From: Daphnia pulex
Lineage: Eukaryota; Arthropoda; Branchiopoda; Diplostraca; Daphniidae
Length of the DNA stretch: 64,000 nucleotides
Assembly: GCF_021134715.1 (NCBI RefSeq)
Contig: NC_060019.1
Span: 2,108,001-2,172,000 of the forward strand
Direction: 5' to 3'
The notes under the pieces were generated by a model. The model searched no databases. It was not told the DNA's origin and saw nothing but the letters and a program-made list of their open reading frames with translations. Shown here piece after piece: positions 32,374-44,725 of this stretch. Both the position numbers and the translations under genes were made by a program. Each line of letters starts with the position of its first letter. Within the stretch, counting starts at the first letter, position 1.

Positions 32374-35300
32374 CTAAATGAATCAAGTGGCCCAGTTTAA
32401 TCATCTATGATGGCCTTTATTTAAACAGAAGATTAGAAATGTTTTTACTCTTGCAATGGCCCTTGACAGTGGACCACTGTTGATTGTGCAAACACTGAAG
32501 CGTCATGTCACCGACCGGTGTGAACCCTTCCTGGCAGCGAAGAATCAATTGCGTGAATCAATTGCGGTGGCTATTGGCTTTCCGGATGCCGGAGCTATCG
32601 TGTGGGGAACGGCTGGAGGAGGCGCGAAGCAAGTCAGAGCTGGCTGATGGAAATTTGCATATTTAGCAAAGCCAGTCCGCAAACGGAAAGTATTTGAATC
32701 ATTTATTCGGGATGACGCTATACCTTCACACTGAGGCGACACGGTCGACCAAGTTCCATCCGCCTGGCAGGTGGAATCGTCTGCGCCGATTAACCGATAG
32801 CCGGTGCTACAACGTTGCGAACCCGGTCGCCAATTCGCCATATTGCCGGCCAGTTCCCATCACAACTCCTTGCAATGGTGCTTGAGGTTCATTGCACCAT
32901 ACTCCTATAATTTTTATTTGGTTTTATTATTTCATAGTTAGGATCAATTTTGTAATCAAAATTGATAAATACTTTGACATTGTGGTCCTCGATCGCTCCA
33001 TATTCCTTGGTCCGTGCAAGTCCGTTGACCCGGGCCAAATAGTTGATATCCACGATTGCACGTGTAGTGAGCCGTAGAATGATAACTGGAAATCAAACCA
33101 AACATTAATGACATCAATCTAAATGAATTCCTTGAGAAATAAAGTTACCCCATGGCCAGCTGTTGATTATTGAGCTCTTGATTGTCCGAAATCCAATTGG
33201 TCAACTGGACAGTTCCATGTTCCGGATCTCTCAAAGGTGGACAAGTAATCAGCTGGCAACTAGGCGGGCGATCGCTCCACGATTTGTCCGTCAGGCACCT
33301 TACAGTGGCGGAACCGACCAGAGTAAAACCCGGTTTGCATTCGAAACGGATGGTGGAGCCCGGAACGAAACCACCTACTGTCCAGGATCCATGTTCCGGG
33401 GCTTCCGATACTGCACAAACGACCGGATCACAGGCAGGATCTTCTCCCGACCACCGACTGTTACTCAAACATGTTCTAGATTCGACTCTTAAACATCAGA
33501 AAATTGAAACAAAGTCAAATTTGCAGCAGCTTAAAATTTAAAATAATTAATTTCATTTCATTTGCGTACCAGAAAGGCAATGTCCGGTCTGACAGGAGTA
33601 GGAAATCGTATCACCGACTCCTGTGCCGCGGACGACGGCAAATCTATTGTCGATATTCGGAGGATCGCCGCACGAACGAGTCACACAGACGGGCATTGCT
33701 GGATGGGACCAAGTGCCGTCCGGCCTGCAAGTGATTTGCTCCTCCCCATTCAGTTGATATCCTTCCTGGCAGCTGAAAGTAATCCGGCTGTCCAGAATTG
33801 AGCTCGTTCCGCTGACAGTTCCATGTTTCGGCACCTGGACATCTGGGCAGCGAATGGGTTGACAAACTGGAATCTTCTGCTCGTCCCATTGCCCATCATC
33901 GGCGCAGGTTAGCGCAGATATTTGGGGGTGTTCCAGCACATAGCCCATGCAGCCGGCAACTGAACTGGATCGTCTCGCATAACCCGTACGAACTTTTCAG
34001 CGGTTGCGTGAATTTGAAATCACCGATGACTGCTTTCCCAGTTGACAGTTGTTTCGGAAGAGAACACAGCTGAGCTTCACATTCCGCTTTTCCTTTCCAA
34101 ATGCCGGCCGGACCACAAGTCAAATTGGATCCGAGTAATCGAAAGCCGGGATCGCAACGGACTATCGCCGTGATGATATCCGGTCAAATGACTTTCGATT
34201 GGATTTGACTATTCGGTGGGATCGGCGGAGACTCGCACGGCCATGGAACACAAGCCGGAAACGGATGATTCCAGTCGCCCGTCGACGTGCATTCGGTCAA
34301 CGCGCTGCTCACCAAATCGTATCCGTCTTGACAGGGTTTTGCCATTGGGCGCTGTTGGCGGCCCGTCTTCTGTCCATCCGACGGCGGATGGACGGGCGTG
34401 ATGATTCCGTCTTCCACTATGTCGACGAAATCACATTCGTATTTGACGGAATCCAAATTTGAATATTCCTTTTTCCCGTTTCCGTCCAGTTTGCCGGTCT
34501 TGACGACGGGCGGTTGAGGGCACCGAATCAGCTCGTCTCCATTTGCCCGTCTCCAGACATTTGGCCACCTTGGGGTTGTCGTCGGTCAGCTGGTAGCCTT
34601 TTTTGCATCCGTAGTGGATGATTTGACCAACCATGGCCGCTTCCTCCGTTTCGTTGACGTTGGTCACTTCATTCTGAACGGGACGAGATGTTTACCCATT
34701 CTGAGGGATGACGGCCGGCGGGCAGGAGACTCTGGAACAGACGGGCGGTTTGGAAGACCAAGAGCCGTCGGCCAAGCAGCGCCTCTCCACGACGCCGGAA
34801 TCGTTGTCGGATTTGACAATTACGTAACCTCTTCGGCAGGTGTAAACCAAAATGTCGCCGTAGGTAGGTAGGTAGACTTCCGGATCTAATCGAACATCCG
34901 CTTGTTTGAGTGAAACAACGAAGTTGGCAACGAGGCCCGGATTGGGACACTCCACCGGGCGACAGGTGGGCATTATTCCGCTCCAATTTTCGTCATCTTC
35001 GCAGGACAAACGTTCCGGGCCGTCTAATTCGTATCCCGGATGGAAAACGAATTGAACGACTGAACCGTTGTGACAGTCCCGTGCTCCATGGTGCTGGGCA
35101 GACGCTCGCAAAATATCTGATGGCACGACGGCTCTTGGTCCGTCCAATCGCCGGATGGCAAAGAGGATTGTTCCCGCGCTCCGACTAATTTGTATCCTTC
35201 CTCGCAGTCGTAGAGAATGACAGATCCGGTGCCGAGACTGGTGGCCGATCCGCCCACTTCGAATCCCATGTATCCGTGCTCAATGATGTCCGGGATGGAA

Positions 35301-38300
35301 CACGTTCGAGGAACGCATTTGGGCTTGGCTCCGCCGATCCATTCGCCATCGCTTCCGCACGTCCTCTGCTGCGATCCGCTCAGCACGAATCCTTGGTCGC
35401 AGCGGAAGAGCGCCTTCAATCCGAAATTGGTGGACGTGAAAGTGACGGACCCGTTGGCGGGAGTTTCCGGCTCGCTGCACACGTCTTCCTGGCACCGGAA
35501 CGGCTCGTTGGAATTGGATTCCGCGTCGCTAACGCTCCAGGTCCCGTCCGAATTGCAGACCAAAGTTGCCGGCCCCGAAGTGGCGCCGGCCTGGAAGCCC
35601 GTGTCGCATTCGTAGGTTACCAGTTGGCCCGTTTCGAAACCTTCGACAACAATTGTCCCGTGATCCGGGTTGTCCAATGCCGGACACGTGATTCCGGAAA
35701 TCGATGCCAGAGTCCGGCATTAAGGTAGACCCTGGGGCATCCAGCCGACTGTTCCAGCACATCTTCGTCGTGTTCCACCCTCCAGCAGGAAGCCCTCGTT
35801 ACACGAGTAAACCACTTCAGCACCTGTCGATTAATCGATTCAATTCAAATTTTAAAAAATAAGGAATGAATTCTTATTTGTCTACTCTGATTGGACTTTT
35901 AAAATATTCACAGACTGGATGGACACTGTTCTTGCCCGTGTAGAAAACGGTTTGGGCGTTGACCATTTCACCGTCAACAGCTGACGTGTAGACCCAGGCG
36001 CCATTGTCGATCGCATCCGGCGGAGGACACTCTTCCGGCAAGCATTCGGGAATGTTGCCCGACCAGGAGCCATCTTCCAGGCAAACTAGGAGGTCGGATG
36101 ACGTGCTGTGGAATCCATCTTGGCAAGCGAAATTCAGCTCCTCTCCGGCGACGAACGGTTCGGCGGCCGATTGGGTCCCGTTGCAAACGAGCGGGGCTTC
36201 GGCGCAAGCGACGGGCAGACACTGAGGGGCGACACCCCATCGATTATCGGCTCCGCATTCGATCCAGCTGCTGGCGCCCATCAGTTTGAAGCCGGAATAA
36301 CACGTAACCGGGGCTTTGCTTCCGAAAGTCTTTCTCTTCCGCATAGACTCCGCCGTTGTCGACGGTCGGCGGGGAGCCGCAGTCGACTGGCATGCAGACG
36401 GGCAGGGTGGCTTGTTTGTTGCGATCCAGCCAAGTGCCACTCTCCGTGCATTCGAGCTCGGCCGGACCGAAATGCTCGAATCCAGACTGACAGACGTAAG
36501 AGGCCACCGATCGGACACGGTCGTTATCTGGGCGAGAGAGCTGGACAGTGGCGTGATCAATTTCCGGAGGCGTTCCGCACTGGATGGGCACTCATTTGGA
36601 AATTTGGCCGATCCAGAATCCTTCGTGACTGCACTGGACCTTGGCCGAAGATTCCAGCTGGTAACCAAAGAGACAAGTGAACGTCAAGATGGAGCCGGGC
36701 ACAAGAAAGTAGGGCAGATCTTCCGGCCACTCTGTTGGTGACGATGCCGTGCTCGACGTAAGGTGGGCGTGTGCACGCCAGAGGCTGGCAAACCGGAAGA
36801 ACGTCGTCCCATTGCCCTTCGTCTTGGCAGGTCAAGGAATACGTTCCATCCAGCCGGAAGCCGGTCGAACACGGAAAAGTAATAAGGTCGCCAACGGCGT
36901 AAAATTCCTGCGACACGGGCGGCTCAATCTGGGAGCCGTTGACGGGCGGAATCGGTGGCTCACAAGTGACCGGAACGCATTCAGGCGGATAGCCGCTCCA
37001 TTGGCCGTTTCCTCGCAAGTGCGTAATCCGTCGCCGGACAGGCGGAAGCCTCTCGTGCAGTTGTAGGAGACGGTGTTGTCGTAGACGAAATTGGTTCTGT
37101 TCACCAATCAGTTGAGAATGTATCCGGGAAATCCGCAACTGACCCGTTGGCATTCCGGATCGGGACCGGACCATCCGCCGTAGACGAGACAAGATCGACG
37201 AGACGACGGAGTCGAGAGGAGGCCCAGTTCGCATTCATAGACGGCCTCGTTGCCTTCGACTTTGACTCCGCCGTGTTGCGGCGGAATTGGATCGGAGCAT
37301 CCGCGGCAAAAAATCGACTCCTCCACTCGAATTCCGCGGCGCAGTCCGTGCTTGAAATCGGCCCAGGTGATGAGGTTGCCACGATATTGGCTGCTGGACT
37401 CGCTGTCCAGCTGGTGGCAGGAGAGGGTCAGGCCGGCGATTTGTTGGTCGTCCAGGACGGAATCCCACAGTTTGACTCCGTACAGCTGGCCGACGAAGGA
37501 TTCGGCATTGCTGAACCCTCCGGCGCGGACGTCCTGCTCCTGGCCGAGGATGACGGTCCCGTTGGGATGGATCGACGAATTGCTGGCCAATCCGAATCCC
37601 TTGTCTTTGAGCTCTCCGTCCGAGTAGATGCGCCACTGTCCGTCCAGTGAATTCCACGTGGCGCAAATCAGGTGCCAACGCCCGTCGTTGGCCGTCACGT
37701 CCGTCACCACTTTGGCGTCGTTGACGTAGAGAAACGAAGCCGGAATAGTCCGTCAAGGTCAGCGAATTGGCTTCGTCGTCGGTGGCGTAAGAGAAGACGG
37801 TGCCGTAGTTCTGCTGGTCCGTCGTCTTGATCCAAGCGCACATGGTCATCTGTCTGAGCGGCCTGGCGTTCGTCCAAGTCCGCCCTCCCAGACGGCGTAG
37901 TCCAGTTGGCCGGCGCTGGTGAATTATAAACTGAAATCGGAATTGACGGCCGTGTTGCAAGTCGATCCGACCACTCCAGGTGGGCACAAACAAGCAAAGG
38001 ATCCCAGTCGGTTGACGCAGGTGCTTCCGGCTGCGCACGGTTCCGGCAGGCATTCGTCAACGTCGTTCTAGCAAAGTGGGCCGTTGTAGTTGACCGTTGA
38101 GCGGCTGGTAGAATCCGACCGGACAGGAGAAACAGGGGGCCAATCCCGTCTCGGAAACGAGTCCTCGTGGAGAGACGGACTTTCTAGTCGTCCAGACGAC
38201 GGGCGCCTCGGCGCCATGTGGTCGAACCCGACGGGCAAGGAAGGCAGTTTCGCTGCGAGTACTCGGTCTGGTACGTTCCTTGCGGGCAAGTACTGCACCG

Positions 38301-38345
38301 TTCCAGTCCGGTTGGAGATTAACTTCCAGCCAAACATTGAGCTGA
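32000..38345 (-). pseudogene. Polydom/SVEP1-like gene of GCC2, EGF, pentraxin/LamG and CCP modules, degraded
   Basis: Read on the minus strand, the module order is: two cysteine-rich GCC2/ephrin-receptor-like units (38,340-38,080), a calcium-binding EGF (DVDECLPEPC, about 38,070-37,940), a pentraxin/LamG-like domain (about 37,930-37,350), about two dozen sushi/CCP modules (W...C ends such as WSGPDPEC, WIGGAKPKC, WSDRPPSC) and a final EGF (VCLNGGSCNS) ending at TAA 32,000-32,002. This is the tail layout of polydom/SVEP1, a secreted adhesion protein. In-frame stops interrupt it at 38,319-38,321, 38,184-38,186, 37,924-37,926 and 37,108-37,110, and the frame shifts repeatedly (near 37,860, 37,730, 37,010, 32,845 and 32,560). 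Several 3' introns still have good splice sites (about 33,487-33,562, 33,085-33,140, 32,374-32,447). Pseudogene decay is the likeliest reading; indel-rich assembly is the alternative. Confidence 0.75.
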
Positions 38346-39094
38346 GCATTCAAAAAAGAATTATCATTTTGCTGATTGATTTCATGGCGGCAAGGATGAT
38401 TTCTTGGTCATCAAATTTTCTGGATGCACTTTGCTTGAAGAAATTAAAGTTAAAAACACTTCTGAATGTGAAAAACATTCAACAATTTCAATTTTGAAAC
38501 ATTAGTTGTTATTTGTCGTCAAATAATTTCAGTGTTGTTCCTCCAAGAAAATCAAAACGTTTAAAATTACAAACAGCGAAGTAAAATATTGAATTTACTT
38601 ACATAAACTATAAAACTTAATGCTGCAGCATGAAACAATTCAATAAGACTTACAGGAATATATGAAATTCAAAGTTTACCACTTTCTACTATCAACGTGA
38701 TTGCTTTCACATTGACATGGTAGCCTATTTTTCTGCAAGAACAACACTGGAATGATTTCCTGACAAACAACTCATGTTGGATTCACAAAAACTAAGTTTA
38801 TTAAATGATTTCCATTAACTTTTATCTCTAAAAGCATAGAGCAAATAGGAAATTTTGTGTTTTCCGAGATGTCTTTGCTATGGTGAAATCTATTGCAACG
38901 AAATATTTCGTTGCACTAACTAGCCATTTTGGCTATTGCAACGAAATCTTTTGTTGCACCACGATGATATGATGATCCCATGACCACCTGTCCCCAGAGA
39001 AAATGGTTTCGAGAAGTTTAAAAGTTTGTTTGTTGTTGTTTGACACTTTAAACTGTTTGTAGCAGACGACATAGCCATCTAGCGGATTAACATT
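38346..39094. other. Non-coding stretch
   Basis: No further upstream exon of the polydom-like gene could be read. A perfect palindrome, caacgaaatatttcgttg, lies near 38,896 and a related half-site near 38,940. No gene is seen. Confidence 0.4.
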
Positions 39095-39545
39095 GCCATA
39101 GGGGAACGGGTGGGGTAGTCGGATAAGGCGTCAGTTAGTAGTACTAATGTACTAACAACTTGACCCCGAGTTCGATTCCACATCCGGGTACATCCTTGAA
39201 AAAATGAAAAACAATTAAAAGAGCCTTTGACCGTAGCGTAATCGCTGCGGTATGGGGTCAGTCTCAAGACGATACCTGTGCGCTTCAGGTGAGATTTGAC
39301 TGCAGCATGCTCTACTCAGAATTTCAAGGGGAATTCTGGGCTGCAATGGGTCCTTAAGTGTAAATTGCCCAAATGACGGCCTGCGATTGCTCACGCAGAC
39401 GGTCCCACCCCCCACTGACGGGGAAGCGAGTGGCGGATAAAACCGAGCCAAGGCGAATTTGAGCAAATAAAAATGAATAAAATTCGCCGGACGGTGTACA
39501 GACTGCACGGGCAAGGGTCATTGACCTTCTTAAGGATGAACAGTC
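39095..39545 (+). mobile_element. Probable tRNA-Arg-derived SINE (direct copy)
   Basis: The head has an A-box gtcggataaggcgtcag (39,117-39,133) and a B-box agttcgattcc (39,169-39,179), as in the inverted heads at 28.3, 45.6 and 56.6 kb. A 3' body rich in GC blocks continues to about 39,540. It has no cloverleaf. The minus-strand frames across it are not genes. Confidence 0.5.
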
Positions 39546-39726
39546 GCGCGTAGTCCTAGCATTACGTGGTATCCATTGAAAGAAATCGTCTTACCGAGTT
39601 TGTTGTCGCAAAGTTTCAACGCTGAACTACCGATATCTGTCGTCGTAGCTAGGTGAACCACTCCGCCAATTAAACTTGCCACCGACCTTCCGCCTTTCAA
39701 ATAATTCACGAAATTAATTCACGAAA

Positions 39727-40134
39727 ATGCCGAGGTTGCCGATGAGGCCGTTGAAGCCGTTGCGCACACCGTACTATGTCCCTTCCCACGCGATCTATGA
39801 CATTGAAAAGTTTATAACAAGAAAGCCAACCAGGCCAAAGAGGATCAGATCATACAAACGTACGACACCAACCAAGTCAAAGGTCCAGAAGAATAAGCTT
39901 CCCAATAGAATAGTCCTGAAGACCGAGTCGAAGGCGGCAGTAGCGGCTGAAATCGCCAAGGCCATGAAATCGAAAGCACCAACTATCAAGAAAGAGGCGA
40001 ATTGGACATCTCCTACCTCATCAGTCCTTACAACACCTGCAGCCCAGCCTTCGATTAAGTTAACTATACGACTGAAGGCCTCGAAGATCCACTCGTCAAC
40101 TGAATATGAGATTGTGAAGCTGAAGAATGAATAG
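39727..40134 (+). CDS. Hypothetical basic protein
   Basis: Intronless 135-codon frame from an ATG in an A-rich context (ttcacgaaaATG). The product is Lys/Arg/Pro/Thr-rich (MPRLPMRPLKPLRTPYYVP, RKPTRPKRIRSYKR) with no signal peptide, membrane segment or recognised domain. Such composition would suit a nucleic-acid-binding or structural protein, but that is speculation. Length and clean start make it more credible than neighbouring frames. The overlapping minus-strand frame (39,795-40,190) is taken to be its shadow. Confidence 0.4.
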   Translation: MPRLPMRPLKPLRTPYYVPSHAIYDIEKFITRKPTRPKRIRSYKRTTPTKSKVQKNKLPNRIVLKTESKAAVAAEIAKAMKSKAPTIKKEANWTSPTSSVLTTPAAQPSIKLTIRLKASKIHSSTEYEIVKLKNE

Positions 40135-42240
40135 ATGTAATTTGAAATTGATGCGATATCGGTGTAATACTTTCGGAACAATACAATCAAAATTTTATTT
40201 TAGTTATTATCGATTTTTCATTGATTGACTCCATTTAAAGAAGAAAAAAACAATTCTTAAATTATTTTTCAGATCCAGTAAATTGGATATTTCTTTTCAC
40301 CAGAATTATGATTTCTCAGAAAGTTTTTTTTTGTCGTATCCACCAGCCCTTTAAGCCAATTGTTAGGACCTAAGCGCATTTGAAACCCCGCTCCCCACGA
40401 TTCTGTTTTACTTTATTCATTCAGCAGATTGGTTGGATTGCAGGAGTATTAACTATTAATGTCGATTAAATTTCGGGTAAACTGTCCCAAAAAATTGTGG
40501 TATTCATCCTGTGTGAAAATATTGCCGAAAGTCAAAGCTCTGAACCTCAAAACCTTTCATGTTCTCGAAGCAGTAAAATGGAAATTGAGTAAAATCAAAT
40601 CATGCGTTAAATAATTAAAAAAAAAGCGATTCATGAGGAAGTTTACTTTCATCGGAGCTTAATTGTTTATTGGTTTTTTTACTCGTGGTTTTTTCAACAG
40701 TTTTAGAAAGTATATACCCTCAAATAGACTACGGAGCAAAATGTGTTAATTATTTGTTGAGAAGGTTTTACGTCTTATTGCCGGCCCGATTGATTGCCCG
40801 TCAATGGACTCAATGCCCTTTGCCCTCTGGTTTATTTTGCCAGCAGTTGAAAATGAGAGACGAATAAAGTGAAAGTGTTTTTATGGTCTCGGGTTTTCCC
40901 CACAGGTTGAACTAAGTAAATTTTTTAATCGAAATTTATTATTTGTCCTGCCTTTACACCTTCTCTTTAGCATAAGTTGTTTTTGATCCTTTTAGCAAAA
41001 TATAGTCCTTCATTGGATTTAACGTTTGATCGTTTTTTGAGCGGTGATGCTCGATTTTTCTATCGATTCTTAAGAACGGCTAATTAGAATAGAATTTTAG
41101 TGTCGTCTGCTTTCGCTTTGTGTCAAAGTTTCGAAGAGACGAATTTTAAGATTCTAAAGAAAACAGAACGATAGCGTTTTTGCCTTTTTGGATACTTGGC
41201 TGCACGAACAAAAAGTAAAGGTAAAACAAAAAATATTGCATGTGTCAACTCTGGTCGCAACTTTTTATAAAATCGCTTGATACACACAGCATGCAGTTCA
41301 GCAGGTAAATATAAAACGAAAGAATACAAATAGAATGATGTTACTTTTTCCCTTGTGAAGATCTGAGGCCTGAGCATCGTCATATCATATCCACAAGATA
41401 TGCCAGTTTTGGTTGTGCTGGTGTTATATTTACCTGTCATTAGCAACAATTTCAGTATCATTGCTAGGATTATATATGATTTGTGTTATTACTTTTATTA
41501 TTCCCACAATCTGCTAGATATTTTAATTATGCAAAATATGCATGCCTTGCACAAATGAAGATGTGGAAACCTTGATTGATTTTCCTGTTTATTAACAATT
41601 TGAGTTTACCCAGCACTGCCTTGTTTTCAACTTCTCCTTGCTTGTTTGTTCCTACAAATATTTTTCGTATCCCAATTTTTTATTTATCATTTAGATAAAC
41701 ATCATCCTGATTAGAGAAATCTCCAATGTCGGCCGATGAGTAACGTATTCCTCCCCAGTTCCCCTATCTTTAAATGTCCTCGTGTACACCCATGCGAGTG
41801 TGGGGGTATTCACGAGGACAACCCTTTTATCCTGTCTGGTGGATTCAACTTCGTTTCTACGGGTGGAGCACTTATTGTGGATGCCTGGCCGTATTTCCCA
41901 GGCTGAAAGGTAGGAAACGAATTTTTTTTTTCCTTTTGTGAATTAGAACAACTGCAGATCAGGCCTGTTTTTGTTACCTCACAACTTTGTCTGTGGGTAA
42001 ACAATCCAATTTGAAAATATTTTCACTTTTACTAGTTTACTAGTTGCACTTAAAATTTCATGACTAAGAGGGACCTGCAGTCCTGCACTGGCACTTCCTG
42101 GTTATTTGTTAGAACAACAAACACGAGGTAGTCGTATGCTACAGAAATAAAAACGGGTTATTCTTTTTTTTTTTAATGAAATGTTTATTATCAGAATTAA
42201 ATTTTGATCAATCAGCACAAAATTTTATTTTTAGAAGATT
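40135..42240. other. Non-coding stretch
   Basis: AT-rich. Holds the second copy of the ggttggattgcaggagta motif (near 40,430), and an imperfect hairpin at 41,777-41,821 whose outer 9-bp stem is gtcctcgtg/cacgaggac. The minus-strand frame 41,123-41,461 has no recognisable features. Confidence 0.4.
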
Positions 42241-42994
42241 TTCTTTTTGTATCAGGCGGTGAACTTCGTGCTTCAGAGAAAGAGTTCCGAGGTGTTCATT
42301 GATGCGGAACTGTCGACCGTGACGGATCCAGCGGATTTTCAGGTTTTCGTAAAAGATGTTCCAGTGATTAGAGTTCGACGTAAGCGTCCACAGTCAAGTC
42401 CGGATAGGTGCGATCGCAATGCTCCCGTATCTTTACGACGTCACGATCGAATAGGATCAGCTCCACCAAAATCGGGTCAAAGAGAAGCACTTCTGTTGGA
42501 TACGAACGGGTCCATCAGGGCCACGGGCGAACCGGGCAATAAATGACGGCCACTCGCGATTACCTCGAATCACTTTGGAGAATCCGGAATTATCGGCCAT
42601 TTCAATCTCGAGTATCAAGTTCGACAACTCTTCCACCAGGTGGAGTAGTTCGTGGCGGAATTACCCCACATCCGGAATATTAATGCTGTCGCATGTCCCT
42701 CGAGTCAGAATCTTTTTGCTCTGCGTCACCTCCAAGTTTTGCCGATATTCCCTGAAGCTGAAATCCAATTTGTAAGTCGAATTTTGTTCAACAATTTCTT
42801 CAAAGTGGAGCCGGCCATTGCGCGGAAGAGGTCGGGTCTCTCGGTAAAGATGTTCCAGCGCGCGTTGAATCGTTTGCAAAGTTCAGTGGCGACATCGAGA
42901 GTGGCGTAGATTTTGTTCACTACCGTTTCATAATTTCATAATTTTCATAATTCCATAATTTTACAGAGCGTTATGGAGAAAATACGATCGTGCA
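42241..42994. other. Possible degraded coding segment
   Basis: Several overlapping frames on both strands (for example minus 42,661-42,879 with FREYRQNLEVTQSKK, and minus residues FARGPDGPVRIQQK near 42,510) have protein-like composition, but stops and frame changes separate them. No family is recognised. It may be an old pseudogene read on the minus strand. Confidence 0.2.
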
Positions 42995-43265
42995 TTTGTC
43001 GATCCTGCAAATATATCGCCGGAGACCATTGCGCTCTTGCAAAAAGGTTGGTCAACCAAATCATTTGTCGGTGTAGTGGCTATGGCTGTAGATTCGTGGG
43101 GTGAAAATGGGTGGTTCAAGTCCACATCCCACCGCTATCGTTTATTGTGAACATCAGCGTGTATGGGTTAGGGTATGTGTAGTACCGACGAAATATCGTG
43201 ATAAAAATTTTCACGAAAAAAAGCGACACAACAACAATAAATTTAATTTGAAAATGGTTCAAATT
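42995..43265 (+). mobile_element. tRNA-derived SINE-like element, copy 3
   Basis: Direct relative of 4,073-4,315 and inverse of 14,385-14,668, with the 5' tgcaaatatatcgccgga block and a ggttcaagtcc B-box (near 43,112). Its 3' end overlaps the last nine or so codons of the minus-strand frame ending at 43,243. Confidence 0.6.
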
Positions 43266-44046
43266 CTAAAAACAGAGGGAGTGTAGTTAATATAGTTAAT
43301 ATATGATCGACTACCGAATCCCACATTCGGCTAACCAATCCGGGATGGTCAGGTAAGTCAGCATTTGCAGCCATCGGTTCAACAGTTTCATCTGCTAATT
43401 TTTGGTGATCTTTGGCACTTTCTTTCTTTTCCGGTTCTAATGGTAATTCGGTAATGACTTTTTCAGTGGACGCGTCATTGTGCGGATGCAAAATCGGGTC
43501 GATCACCGAGTGCCACACACGGCTTACAAGTCCGGGAGTGGTGGGTTCCAGGGTCTTCTTATTCATATTCCTGGCCAATTCAGTCTTGTTTTTCTTAGCA
43601 ATCGACACCGGTGGGTAAGGCTCGTTGTAGTGGCTGCGGGGAACAGGGTTGGCTTTGAAAGGTTTCGGTTTCGAATTTGTCCCGTCAGTCTTTTTAATAG
43701 CGCTTACCACTTCGGGTTTCGGGGGAAAAGTCCAATCACGTGGATGGATCTTTTTGTCCAAATGGGTTGGTAATGGACGGATAGTCTGGGAATTGGGAAT
43801 GGCGGCCGTGATTGAGGTCGAGCCAAATCCTTGAAAAAGGAATCCAACTTTGGGCATTTGTTGGGCCCCATCAGCCGTAGTGGAATTAGCTGGTATTAAG
43901 TGGATTTTATCCGGATTCAAAGTCGTTGGTTTGGTCGCATTGACTGTTGTTGGTTTAGCCAATTGTCTCCGATTGTCGATTTTGGATTTGACAAAAGGAA
44001 ATTCTTTCTTAGCTCCAGGCAGTTTTCGAATTGGTTGAGTATTCAT
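43243..44046 (-). CDS. Hypothetical protein with a duplicated PGLVSR-W motif
   Basis: Intronless 267-residue frame from ATG at 44,044-44,046. The N-terminal two thirds are Pro/Thr/Lys-rich and low in complexity. Near the C-terminus a 16-residue motif appears twice: PGLVSRVWHSVIDPIL and PGLVSRMWDSVVDHIL, about 60 residues apart. No signal peptide or known domain. The final residues (FLEFEPFSN) are encoded in the SINE tail at 43,243-43,265, so the ancestral stop was probably elsewhere. The duplicated motif argues that the frame is real. Confidence 0.55.
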   Translation of the reverse strand: MNTQPIRKLPGAKKEFPFVKSKIDNRRQLAKPTTVNATKPTTLNPDKIHLIPANSTTADGAQQMPKVGFLFQGFGSTSITAAIPNSQTIRPLPTHLDKKIHPRDWTFPPKPEVVSAIKKTDGTNSKPKPFKANPVPRSHYNEPYPPVSIAKKNKTELARNMNKKTLEPTTPGLVSRVWHSVIDPILHPHNDASTEKVITELPLEPEKKESAKDHQKLADETVEPMAANADLPDHPGLVSRMWDSVVDHILTILTTLPLFLEFEPFSN

Positions 44047-44464
44047 TTCTGACTTGGAGTTCGTATTCGTAGGTTAATACAGAACGTATAATTTGTATAG
44101 GAGCGGAACACTCTCTACTTATAACCTCGCTATCCCGAAATTGTTCAGCAAAGCCCTGTCGCCACTGATTTGGCTACTTTTTTAAATTAATTGTTTAACG
44201 AAAATTGTTTTTAATCAGATAATATCAACACTTATTATTTTAGCAATAATGTTCATTCATATTTAAAAGAATTAATCTATTTAAACTTAATCTTTATCTA
44301 AAATTAGTTTTCGTTGTTTCGGCGATGTTACAAGATGCCCTGTGCTGGTCACTCTAAAGATTGCCGCAAAAATAAGTGGCGCCAGGTGTTTGCTGCGGCA
44401 CTCTTGGGATAGCTAGGTCATAAATATGGGCAATCCTCCTATTCTAATTATACGTTCTGTATAA
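44047..44464. other. Non-coding stretch
   Basis: Upstream region of the minus-strand gene. The sequence acagaacgtataatt (44,083) reappears inverted at 44,449, so an inverted pair borders this interval. TATA-like segments occur at both ends. Confidence 0.35.
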
Positions 44465-44725
44465 ACTTTCACCGTAAATACTAAAGATGCATTAATTAAT
44501 TATTTTTCGTCGGTGTTTCAACAACCGGCCGTTACAACGCAGACGCTAGAACCTGACAGCGACGAGAGCGACACTGACTCCATGATGAAACGGACACGAA
44601 ATGAGAAATTGGCCCGGAACCTGCTGAGAAATAGGAGAGCCAGATCTTACATTTTAAAGATGAATCAGAAAAAAACATATCGCATAATTTATTTTTTTCT
44701 TGCCGTTGATTTAATTTCAATGTGA
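44465..44725 (+). pseudogene. 3' remnant of a MIF4G gene (copy B')
   Basis: A 3'-UTR-like block (ttcaccgtaaatactaaag) is joined to tail codons of the MIF4G gene: TTQTLEPDSDESDTDS corresponds to TTQTLKPESDESDTDT of copy A. It then drops out of frame into gcccggaacctgctgagaaa. It is the counterpart of the remnant at 25,812 and precedes full copy B in the same way. Confidence 0.65.

Noticed and set aside
39100-39190. Possible tRNA-Arg or tRNA-Leu gene
   Set aside because: Both boxes are present, but the acceptor and anticodon stems do not pair; it continues into a SINE-like body.
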